Part shown: one piece after another, positions 24,854 to 32,681 of the stretch
Layout: every line of letters starts with the position of its first letter
Position numbering within the stretch: position 1 is the first letter of the stretch
DNA from: Planctomycetota bacterium
GTDB taxonomy: Bacteria; Planctomycetota; UBA1135; GCA-002686595
Assembly (NCBI GenBank): GCA_016795325.1
Contig: JAEUHY010000015.1
Location: 930,001-994,000, forward strand
DNA: 64,000 nucleotides
Direction of reading: 5' to 3'
Made by a program: the position numbers and the translations under genes
The notes under the pieces: generated by a model
What the model saw: the letters and a program-made list of their open reading frames with translations, nothing else
Databases searched by the model: none
Told to the model about the DNA's origin: nothing

Positions 24854-27800
24854 ATGACCGATCGAATCAGGATTCCCGCGGAGCGCCCGCGCGCCGCTTG
24901 GGCGGTTGGGCTCGCGCTGTTCGCCGCCGTGGCGCTGCCCGGTTGCGACAACCCCGCGTGCGTATTCGGCGGCACGTGCAACCCCGATGGCACACCCGGG
25001 GGCTCGAACCCGCCGACACCGCCGGCCAACCACGCCTGGCTGCGCGACGGCGCACCGACGCTGTCGACGAGCTTTCCGACCGGGACCGGTGCGTCGCTCC
25101 AGACCTCGATCGGACTGGTGTTCAGCGAGTCGATGGCCGCGAGCGGCTTCACGCAGGCCTTCGAACTCATCACCGTCGCCAGCCCGGTTCCGGTGCCGGT
25201 GGTCGTCTCGGCGCTCGTCGCCGACGGGCGCATGTGGGTCGGAGCATCCGCCGTGCCCCTGACCGCGAGCACCCAATACAGCCTGCGCGTCGTCGAGAAT
25301 CGAACCCTGACCGACCTCCAGGGCGTGCCGCTGGTGCTGCCGGCGGATCGGATCCTCGCGACGTTCACCACCGCCGCGACCAATCCCGCGGCGCCGCGCG
25401 TCGTGGGCAGCTTCCCGGTGGACGGCGCTGCCAACGAGAGCGCGACGGGCGAGATCGTCGTGCTGTTCGACCGCCCGCTCAATCCACTGAGCGTCACGAC
25501 GGCGTCGTTCGCCGTCACGGTGGACGGGGCCACGCCCGCGAACAACCCCGCGCCGCAGGCGCTTTCGCTCTCCGGGGCAGCGAGTGATCCGCGCGTGTAC
25601 CGCTACCGCAGCGTCGACGCGTCCGGCGAGGCGGTTGCATTCGCGCCCTCGGCCACCGTGCAACTCGAGCTGTCGCCGTCGTCGGCGCCGATCGTCGCGC
25701 CGACCGGCTCGGGCAGTGCGACCACGCAGCTGCCGCGCACCTTGATCGATTTCCGCACCGCGGCGCTGCCCGCGCCCCGTGCGGCGCTGATCACCTCCAA
25801 CCCCTCCGACGCGATCGGCGTGGCCAATCTCGACGGCACGACGCCGCTCGAGATCTCGCTCGACCTAGCCGACGCGCAAGTGGGCGACACCCTGCGCATC
25901 TACGTGTTCGGCGCGACGCGCGAGGCGCAGCCGCGTCCGCTGTTGCTCTCGCGCAGCGCCGCGCTGACCGGCGCGTTGTTCGACGTCAACACGCAGGTCG
26001 CGACGATCGGCGAGGCGCAACTCGATCTCGCCGCGGGCACGACGAACCTCACGCCGCGCATCGCGGAGGGCTCGCTCCAGATCGCCTTCGCGCTGGCGCG
26101 CGGCACGTACCAGACGCCCGTGCGCTTGATGGACATCGACGCGACCAGCGCCGGCGCCCAGGGCCCGGTGCTGGACGTCACGCCGCCCACGTTGGTCGGC
26201 CTCTCCTCGACGGGAACGAACGTGGCGACTTTCGTCAGCGACCAGCGCGACGTCGTCATTGTCGGGCGCGCGGACGAAGAGATCCGAGCCTGCGAGGTGA
26301 CGCTCGGCGGCGGCGCGAACAACGGCGTGCAGGCGCAGACGGTCGCGGCGAACGCGCAGGGAGTGTTCATTGCTGCGCCTGTTGCGCTCGGCGTCGTCGC
26401 CGGGGCTTCGCAGCCGCTGACTGCCGACGTGGTGATCTACGACCGCGCGTTCAACCGCGCCGTGTCGACGACGCAAGTCGCCGTGCGCCAGGTGGGCGGC
26501 GTGGGACCGGCGGCGGCCGTGCCCGGTGCGGCGCAGCTCGAAGTCGAGGTTCGTGATGCGCGCACGCTCGCGCCGCTCGCTGGCGCGCGCGTGTTCACCC
26601 ACGAAGACCAAGCGGGTGTCGTCACGCAGGTCGCGTTCACCACGACGGACGCGAACGGCCGCGCGCAGCTGAACCTGGGCGCGGTGGGGGAGGCTTTGGT
26701 GACGGTCGAAGCGACGGGCTTCAACCTGCTCACGATCCACGGCGTGCGAGCTGCGCGCGTGAGCTTGCTGCTCGAGGCCACGACGCCTGCCCTGTCGGCT
26801 TCGACCGGCACGTTGACGAGCTCGCTCACCGCGTTGTCGTCGCTCGACTCGTTCGCCGCGGACACACGCGTGGTCGACGGCGCTTCGGCCACGGCGGTGG
26901 TGCAGGCCTGCGCTGCCGCGGGGACGCAACTGGCCTGTCCGTTCGGTCCGATCCCGATCCGCGCCGCGGCGCCCGGCGCCATCTCGGTGTTCGCCACCGA
27001 CCCGCCTGCGACCGCCTTCACCTTCGCACCGAACTCGTTCCTGCGCGGCTTCGCGCTCCAGGCGCCGCTCGCGGCGACCACCGCCCCGGCCGCGGTCACC
27101 GCGGTCGAGCTCGACTCGTTCCTCGACGCCGCGACGGTCGCGATCGAGGACCGAGCGCTCGCCGGACCTTCCGCCGCGCTCGACCTCAGTGCGCTGAATG
27201 CGCTCGACGTCTCGAACCTCAACGGCGATCCCCAGGTGACCATCCAGGGCTCGATCCCCGGGTTGCCCGGGCCGTTCGTCGCAGGTCTGGGTCTGGCGCT
27301 CGACCCGCTCGGGACACCGCCTCTCGCGTGGCAGTTGCGCAGCGCTTTCCCCGGCGCCGTGGATCCGACCGACAACAAGTACGCGGGTGACGAACTGGGA
27401 TCGCTCGTGCAGCGGGGAACCCTCGCGCCGGAGCTGTTCCTGTGCGTCGACGTGCGCGACGACTTCGGCGCGCGCACGCTCTCGCGCACTCCGCTCGCGA
27501 GCGTCGGCCCGACGATCCTCCCGCCGGAACCGCCGGTGGTGCTCGCGCCCACGCTCGGCAGCACCGTGGTCGGGCCGACCTACAACGTGCAGTTCACCGA
27601 CACGCTGGCCGGCGCGCCGGCGAACGGGCTGTACCGCGTGACGCTGGTCGGCACGGGGGGGCGTCGCTGGACGCTGTGGCGGCCGGACGGATCCGGCGGC
27701 ACACGCACCGTGCGCTTGCCCGACCTCGCGCCGGCCGGTCAGCCGTTGCTCCCCGGTTCGGTGGCCGTGAGCGTGACTGCGTACAGCTACCCCGAGCTCG

Positions 27801-27886
27801 ACCTGGCGGAGTTCCTGTTCAGCGATTTGGACAAGCGCGCGCATGTCCGCGCCGACGGGCCGCCGCTCCTGTTCACCCAGAACTAG
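24854..27886 (+). CDS. Large surface lipoprotein with bacterial Ig-like (Big_5) domains
   Basis: 1010 residues. The signal ends AVALPGC with Cys31 as lipidation site, followed by a Cys/Gly/Pro-rich spacer. Residues about 60-300 hold two Big_5-type Ig-like domains, recognisable by STSFPTGTGASLQTSIGLVF and GSFPVDGAANESATGEIVVL. A later segment (AQLEVEVRDARTLAPLAGARVF) looks like a carboxypeptidase-regulatory or CNA-B-like beta-sandwich. The C-terminal part carries another beta-rich domain (PPVVLAPTLGSTVVGPTYNV). It is probably an outer-membrane surface protein in adhesion or polymer binding. No catalytic motif is seen. A short hairpin follows the stop near 27888-27906. Confidence 0.85.
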   Translation: MTDRIRIPAERPRAAWAVGLALFAAVALPGCDNPACVFGGTCNPDGTPGGSNPPTPPANHAWLRDGAPTLSTSFPTGTGASLQTSIGLVFSESMAASGFTQAFELITVASPVPVPVVVSALVADGRMWVGASAVPLTASTQYSLRVVENRTLTDLQGVPLVLPADRILATFTTAATNPAAPRVVGSFPVDGAANESATGEIVVLFDRPLNPLSVTTASFAVTVDGATPANNPAPQALSLSGAASDPRVYRYRSVDASGEAVAFAPSATVQLELSPSSAPIVAPTGSGSATTQLPRTLIDFRTAALPAPRAALITSNPSDAIGVANLDGTTPLEISLDLADAQVGDTLRIYVFGATREAQPRPLLLSRSAALTGALFDVNTQVATIGEAQLDLAAGTTNLTPRIAEGSLQIAFALARGTYQTPVRLMDIDATSAGAQGPVLDVTPPTLVGLSSTGTNVATFVSDQRDVVIVGRADEEIRACEVTLGGGANNGVQAQTVAANAQGVFIAAPVALGVVAGASQPLTADVVIYDRAFNRAVSTTQVAVRQVGGVGPAAAVPGAAQLEVEVRDARTLAPLAGARVFTHEDQAGVVTQVAFTTTDANGRAQLNLGAVGEALVTVEATGFNLLTIHGVRAARVSLLLEATTPALSASTGTLTSSLTALSSLDSFAADTRVVDGASATAVVQACAAAGTQLACPFGPIPIRAAAPGAISVFATDPPATAFTFAPNSFLRGFALQAPLAATTAPAAVTAVELDSFLDAATVAIEDRALAGPSAALDLSALNALDVSNLNGDPQVTIQGSIPGLPGPFVAGLGLALDPLGTPPLAWQLRSAFPGAVDPTDNKYAGDELGSLVQRGTLAPELFLCVDVRDDFGARTLSRTPLASVGPTILPPEPPVVLAPTLGSTVVGPTYNVQFTDTLAGAPANGLYRVTLVGTGGRRWTLWRPDGSGGTRTVRLPDLAPAGQPLLPGSVAVSVTAYSYPELDLAEFLFSDLDKRAHVRADGPPLLFTQN

Positions 27887-28026
27887 CCGCGAAACCGTGG
27901 TTCGCGCGCGCTCGGCGACGTAGACTCCCGCGCACGAAGTCGGCGCTGCGCAAACGCGCGCCGGAGCACGCGCGGGGTTGCGCGTCGCACCGAAGTGACT
28001 CGCGTCCGCCCACTTCGCATTCCGCC

Positions 28027-28644
28027 ATGCACTCGACACTTTCGGTCCGCGTCGCCCGTCTCGTCCCCGCGCTCGCCCTGTCCCTGGGTCTGTGCGCTCT
28101 CACCGCGTTTGCCGCGTGCAATACGACGCGCGTTCCGCTGGGCGCAGGCAACGACGGGATCAGCACGGGGCGGCTGGCCACGGTCAACCCGCTCGAAGTC
28201 GTCGTGCAGCGCGTCGAAAACCAAAGCGGCGTCGCGGGCGTTCCGCTCGATGCGATCCGCGCGCGCTTCCACTCCGGTCTGGTCAAGGCGCGCTACACGC
28301 CGCTCGCGCTCGAGTACGTCGACCGCAACGCACGCGCCGTGGAAGCTGGCTACAAGCCGGGTGAACTCGGCGAGCAAGCCACGCTGCGCGTGGTGATCAC
28401 GGGTTGGGACGATTCGCAGTGGCGTTCGCGCTCGCGCCTGGTCGTCGATGCGGAGGTCTATCTCCTCGACGCCAACGAGCCGGAGCTGACCAAGGCGCTG
28501 TGGGGAGGTCACGTGTCGCGCACCGTCGACCTCTCGCGCCAGGCGGCGGTTGCGCCGACCGCGAACGATCTTGTCGACCGCGCGGTCGCCGCGTTCGTCG
28601 ACGGCGTGCTCGACTCGCTGCCGCCGCGTAACCCCGAGCGTTGA
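28027..28644 (+). CDS. Uncharacterised lipoprotein
   Basis: 205 residues with a long signal peptide ending TAFAAC (Cys31). The mature part has a mixed alpha/beta pattern, including LEVVVQRVENQSGV, ARFHSGLVKARYTPLALEYV and LRVVITGWDDSQWRSRSRLV, and ends in a helical segment. This resembles outer-membrane-associated lipoproteins of the GNA1162/CsgG-like type only in outline, so I leave it unassigned. A TAGACT element (27921-27926) about 100 bases upstream could be a -10. It stands alone, followed by a short tandem repeat and the rpsO-pnp unit. Confidence 0.8.
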   Translation: MHSTLSVRVARLVPALALSLGLCALTAFAACNTTRVPLGAGNDGISTGRLATVNPLEVVVQRVENQSGVAGVPLDAIRARFHSGLVKARYTPLALEYVDRNARAVEAGYKPGELGEQATLRVVITGWDDSQWRSRSRLVVDAEVYLLDANEPELTKALWGGHVSRTVDLSRQAAVAPTANDLVDRAVAAFVDGVLDSLPPRNPER

Positions 28645-28650
28645 TCCGCG

Positions 28651-28691
28651 GGCCTGAGCACGCGCGGCCTGAGCACGCGGCCTGAGCGAGC
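28651..28691. repeat. Three short tandem GGCCTGAGC repeats
   Basis: Units begin at 28651, 28666 and 28679, each GGCCTGAGC followed by ACGC(GC) or GAGC. They lie directly after the lipoprotein stop codon. No function is evident. Confidence 0.7.
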
Positions 28692-28912
28692 TTCCCAGCG
28701 GCGCCCTGCAGCGCCACCAGCTCGATCAACGTCGTGCACAGCACGTCGTGGCGCCGACCGAGCCTCGGCTGGCTGCCGTAACGCCGCTCTCCGGGGCGCT
28801 CCATCGCGCGTACGGTTTCGCTCCCTCGAATAGGTGAGCCGCCGCCGTTGGTCCGGGTGCGCCCACGCACCGCCGCCGGCTCGGTGCTGGAGGTTCGGTG
28901 CTGCAGGCGCGG

Positions 28913-28941
28913 TGGAGATTCGCCCGCGCGCCCGCTACACT
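28913..28941 (+). promoter_or_regulatory. Candidate rpsO promoter
   Basis: TGGAGA (28913-28918), a 17-nt spacer and TACACT (28936-28941) upstream of rpsO. The -10 hexamer is the same as the one proposed for the BMC operon. Confidence 0.4.
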
Positions 28942-29084
28942 TTTCGCCCTCCGGACGTGTTCTGCGTCCGGCCGGCCGCGTTCCGACGCCACCTGGCGTC
29001 AGCGGCGCACCCCCGCTTGGCGTTCCTTTCGCTCGGCGGCGGGCAAGTTCTCGAAGTTCCGCAGCCCACCCTAAGGAGATTGCC

Positions 29085-29354
29085 ATGGCAATCGCCGCGG
29101 ACCGCAAGGTCGCCGTTGTTCAGAAGTTCGCCGTTCACCCCGGTGACACGGGTTCCCCCGAAGTGCAGATCGCGCTCCTCACGGAGAACATCAGCAGCCT
29201 CACGGAGCACTTGAAGGTGCACCGCAAGGACTTCACCTCGCGCCGCGGTCTGCTGATGATGGTCGGCAACCGCAACAAGCTGCTGCGCTTCCTGCGCGAG
29301 CGTGAGCCCGAGCGCTACAAGGCCCTCATCGAGCGCCTTGGCCTGCGCCGCTAG
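29085..29354 (+). CDS. rpsO: 30S ribosomal protein S15
   Basis: An 89-residue ribosomal protein that binds 16S rRNA early in small-subunit assembly. The sequence carries the S15 signature [20 protein letters not shown], then [20 protein letters not shown] and a basic C-terminus ERLGLRR. The length is normal. The ATG is set by TAAGGAG (29071-29077). It lies 299 bp upstream of pnp, the usual rpsO-pnp order, and the two are often co-transcribed and processed. No sign of frameshift or truncation. Confidence 0.98.
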   Translation: MAIAADRKVAVVQKFAVHPGDTGSPEVQIALLTENISSLTEHLKVHRKDFTSRRGLLMMVGNRNKLLRFLREREPERYKALIERLGLRR

Positions 29355-29653
29355 TCGTCGCCGGATGGGGTCCACCGGCATGCGAGGATTCGCGTTGGCG
29401 TGCGCGCCCGAGTTCGGAGCGGTGCGTGCACTGGCGCTTCGCACCCCGGCTCGCCCGCACACGCCCGCGCTCCCGCGCGAGACCTGAATCGAACCTACGC
29501 GCGACGCGTTTCCTCGACGGAAGCGCGTCGCGCTGCTCTAGCCGTCCGGCGATCGCTCGCCGGCCCGCGCAGCGCGGCGCCCGACTGGCGCGCCTGCGCG
29601 CATCGCACAACCGACAGTCGACAACCAAGACATCACAAGAGGAATAGATCGTT

Positions 29654-31780
29654 ATGACAGTCGAACCGACACGCGTCGAACGCGTACTCACCGGCGGGCT
29701 CAAGCTGACGCTGGAAACCGGGCAGGTCGCCCGCCAGGCGCACGGCGCCGTGATCGCCACCCTGGGTGGCACCAAGTGCTTCGCCGCCGTGAGCATGGGA
29801 CCTGAGAAGGAAGAGCAAGACTTCTTCCCGCTCACCGTGGACTACCGCGAGAAGACCGAAGCCGCGGGCAAGATCCCCGGCGGCTTCTTCAAGCGCGAAG
29901 GCCGTCCGACCACCAAGGAAATCCTCTCGATGCGCCTGATCGATCGCTCGATCCGGCCGCTGTTCCCCGAGGGTTTCAAGGCCGAAGTGCAGGTCATGAG
30001 CCACCCGCTGTCGTTCGACGGCGTGCTCAACCCGGACGTGGTCGCGATGATCGCGAGCTTCGCCGCGGTGCACATCAGCCCGTTGCCGTTCCACGGCGCC
30101 ATGGGCGCGGTGCGCATCGGTCACCTCGATGGCCAACTGGTCGCGTTCCCGACCGAAGACCGTCGCCGCACCGAGTCGCGGCTCGATCTGGTCGTCGCGG
30201 GCCACATGGAGGGCCTGTGCATGGTCGAGGCCGGCGCGCGCGAACTGCCCGAGGCCGACATGATCAACGCGCTCGAACTCGCGCACAAGGTGATCGTCGA
30301 GATCGCCGAGCTGTGCGAGGAACTGCGCGCCAAGGCTGGCAAGCCCAAGGTCGCGTGGAAGGCGCCGCAAGTCGACGCCGAACTCGTGGCGGGAACCGCG
30401 CGCTACGCGGGCGCGCTGCGCCAGGCCATCTTCACCGAAGGCAAGCATGCGCGTCACGACGCGATCGCCAAGGTCCTCGACGAGGCCGTGGCCGCGCTGA
30501 CCGCCGGCGCCGGTGATGAGAAGCAACTCGCCAAGCGCACCAAGACCGTCAAGAGCTTGATGCACGACCTGCTCGCGAAGGTCGAGCGCCAGGCGATCGT
30601 GGACGGCAAGCGCGCCGACGGCCGCGCCGCCGACGAGATCCGCCCGATCTGGATCGTGCCGAACTTCGTCGACCGCGTGCACGGTTCGGTGCTGTTCACG
30701 CGCGGCGAAACGCAGGCGCACTGCACCGTCACGCTCGGCACCTCCGACGACGAGCAGATCATCGACGGGCTCGAAGAGGAGTACCGCAAGAACTTCTACC
30801 TGCACTACAACTTCCCGCCGTACTCGGTGGGTGAGACGCGTCGCCTCGGCGGTCCGGGCCGCCGCGAAATCGGTCACGGCATGCTCGCCGAGCGCGCGCT
30901 GTTCGCCGTGTTGCCGCCCAAGGAGCGCTTCCCGTACACCGTGCGCATCGTCAGCGACATCATGGAGTCGAACGGCTCCTCGTCGATGGCGAGCGTGTGC
31001 GGCGGTTGCCTCGCGATGATGCTCGCCGGCGTGCCGCTCTCGCAGCCGGTCGCGGGCATCGCCATGGGCCTGGTCGAGGAGGACGGCAAGATCGCTGTGC
31101 TCAGCGACATCCAGGGTTCGGAAGACCACAACGGCGACATGGACTTCAAGGTCGCCGGCTCGGGTCTGGGCATCACCGCGCTGCAGATGGACATCAAGAT
31201 CAAGAGCGTCTCGCGCGCCACGCTCGAGCGCGCTCTGGAGCAGGCCCGCACCGGCCGGCGCCACATCTTGAAGACCATGCTCGCCGCGGTTTCGCGCCCC
31301 GCGAGCCAGGTCAGCCCGTTCGCGCCGCGCATGGAACTGGTCAAGATCCCGACCGAGAAGATCGGTTACTTGATCGGGCCCGGCGGCCGCAACATCAAGG
31401 CGATGCAGGAGGCCTACAAGGTCAAGATCGGCATCCTCGACGAGCAGGGCAACGTGCAAGTCGCAGGCGTCGATCGCGAGAAGGTCCAGGCCTGCGTCGA
31501 AGCGATCAAGGGCATGTGCGAGACGCCGCAAATCGGCACGCGCTACAACGGCACGGTCAAGTCGATCAAGGAGTTCGGCGCGTTCGTGGAGATCCTCCCC
31601 GGCGTCGAAGGCCTGGTGCACGTGTCCGAGCTCGACGTCGGCTACGTCAACAAGGTCACCGACATCGTCCAGGTGGGCGACAAGGTCGACGTCGTGATCA
31701 TCCACGTCGACGACCGCGGCAAGATCAAGCTCTCGCGCAAGGCGCTGCTCGAGGGCGCGCAGGGTGGCGGCGAGCGCTAG
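29654..31780 (+). CDS. pnp: Polyribonucleotide nucleotidyltransferase (PNPase)
   Basis: A 3'-to-5' phosphorolytic exoribonuclease of the degradosome, 708 residues, normal length. Two RNase PH domains flank a helical region: the first opens near LTLETGQVARQAHGAVIATL, the second near DGRAADEIRPI and FTRGETQAHCTVTLG, with SDIMESNGSSSMASVCGG near its active site. A KH domain (EKIGYLIGPGGRNIKAM) and an S1 domain (YNGTVKSIKEFGAFVEILPG) close the protein. AGAGGA precedes the ATG. A perfect 13-bp hairpin follows the stop. In many bacteria the pnp leader is autoregulated through RNase III; this is not tested here. Confidence 0.98.
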   Translation: MTVEPTRVERVLTGGLKLTLETGQVARQAHGAVIATLGGTKCFAAVSMGPEKEEQDFFPLTVDYREKTEAAGKIPGGFFKREGRPTTKEILSMRLIDRSIRPLFPEGFKAEVQVMSHPLSFDGVLNPDVVAMIASFAAVHISPLPFHGAMGAVRIGHLDGQLVAFPTEDRRRTESRLDLVVAGHMEGLCMVEAGARELPEADMINALELAHKVIVEIAELCEELRAKAGKPKVAWKAPQVDAELVAGTARYAGALRQAIFTEGKHARHDAIAKVLDEAVAALTAGAGDEKQLAKRTKTVKSLMHDLLAKVERQAIVDGKRADGRAADEIRPIWIVPNFVDRVHGSVLFTRGETQAHCTVTLGTSDDEQIIDGLEEEYRKNFYLHYNFPPYSVGETRRLGGPGRREIGHGMLAERALFAVLPPKERFPYTVRIVSDIMESNGSSSMASVCGGCLAMMLAGVPLSQPVAGIAMGLVEEDGKIAVLSDIQGSEDHNGDMDFKVAGSGLGITALQMDIKIKSVSRATLERALEQARTGRRHILKTMLAAVSRPASQVSPFAPRMELVKIPTEKIGYLIGPGGRNIKAMQEAYKVKIGILDEQGNVQVAGVDREKVQACVEAIKGMCETPQIGTRYNGTVKSIKEFGAFVEILPGVEGLVHVSELDVGYVNKVTDIVQVGDKVDVVIIHVDDRGKIKLSRKALLEGAQGGGER

Positions 31781-31807
31781 TCGCACGCTGCACAACGTCC
31801 GTTCGTT

Positions 31808-31840
31808 CCGCGAGCCGGCGCACTGCGCGCCGGCTCGCGG
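31808..31840 (+). terminator. Hairpin terminator after pnp
   Basis: A perfect 13-bp stem, CCGCGAGCCGGCG (31808-31820) with its complement (31828-31840), around a 7-nt loop, 28 bases after the pnp stop. The run after it is CGTTTCGTG, so the T-tract is poor and Rho may assist. Confidence 0.7.
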
Positions 31841-32526
31841 CGTTTCGTGACCTTCGATTCGCGGGATCGACGGGATCCGCATTCCCGTGCGCGCGCGGCG
31901 GCGTGGCCGCTCTTCCGCGAAGGGCTGCGAACACGCAGCCTCGCGCCGCGTCGCGGACACGGGCGGCGAGCAGCCGCTGCGAATCCCGCTCGGATCCAGC
32001 CTCCGATCGAACCTCGCGCGCAGGTTGTGCGTGTCGGTCGCCTCGGCGTCCGCACTGGGTCGCGCTGCACGGGGCTCGAGATGCGCGTGCAGTGCAGGCG
32101 GGCAAGTGACCGCGTGTAGCGCACGAGCGCCAGCAGGTTCCAAGGGCCTCCAACGAATTGCCTCGCAGCGCCCGGACGTGCTCTCCTCCGCTTGGGCGGC
32201 GCGGCCGCGCCCGAGCAACCACGACTCATTCCGTTCGAGGCCCAGAGTCCGGCGTGCTCACCGCCGCCCCTGCGCCGAGAGCGAGCTTCTCCGGGCGCGA
32301 AGCCGCGCGGGCCTCGGCTGCGCCGCCGCCTGCGCGCCTTCGAGGGTCCTCCAGCGCGGGTCCAACGCGCCGCGTGAAGCCGCTGCATCTGTGGCAGCGC
32401 CCGCGCACAGCAAGGGGTGTCGTTTGCGGGCGCGCCACCTTAGGCTCGCTCTCGGCGATGCAACGAAGTGAGCGACAGGTGCTGCGCCGCGCGGCCCGCG
32501 TGCGACGGAGTCGGCGCTAATGCCCT

Positions 32527-32676
32527 GTTTCCGAATGGCGTCGAAGCTCTCGATGGCCTCGCCGCCTCTGGCGGCGTTGCTTCGCTTCGGCGATCCGTGC
32601 CGGGCGCCTGGAATCCTCGCGCCTGGCGAGGAACGCCGACTGCAGCGACATCTTCGACGGACTTCGCAAGCAGGAC
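32527..32676 (+). repeat. 150-bp dispersed intergenic repeat, copy B
   Basis: The gapless partner of 14450-14599. Its hairpin CGCCGCC-TCT-GGCGGCG (32560-32576) has the same stem and a different loop, as expected if the stem is what is conserved. A second 6-bp stem, CCTCGC with GCGAGG around GCCTG, is present here and imperfect in copy A. It ends five bases before the ATG of the membrane glycosyltransferase gene, so it forms that gene's leader. Confidence 0.85.
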
Positions 32677-32681
32677 ACTAA

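Larger units (their letters stand above)
28645..29084. other. Intergenic region and rpsO leader
   Basis: 440 bases without a credible gene. It starts with three short tandem repeats (28651-28691) and ends with a candidate rpsO promoter (28913-28941), then a leader of about 135 nt before rpsO. S15 represses its own mRNA through leader structure in some bacteria; I could not verify a matching structure here. Confidence 0.6.
31781..32681. other. Long intergenic region after pnp
   Basis: 901 bases. It holds the pnp terminator hairpin (31808-31840), then about 690 bases in which I recognise nothing, then repeat copy B (32527-32676) ending five bases before the next ATG. Frames in the middle part (for example 31887-32471) give Arg/Ser/Ala-rich sequences with no family features, and I do not call them genes. 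Confidence 0.65.

Noticed and set aside
28651..28691. Short repeats as a CRISPR array
   Set aside because: Units are 13-15 bases with no spacers and no cas genes.
29633..32218. An 861-codon minus-strand frame opposite pnp
   Set aside because: Its Asp/His/Leu/Arg-rich sequence is the reverse image of PNPase codon bias, not a protein.
31887..32471. A 194-codon frame after pnp as a gene
   Set aside because: No family features, Arg/Ser/Ala composition, no ribosome-binding site.
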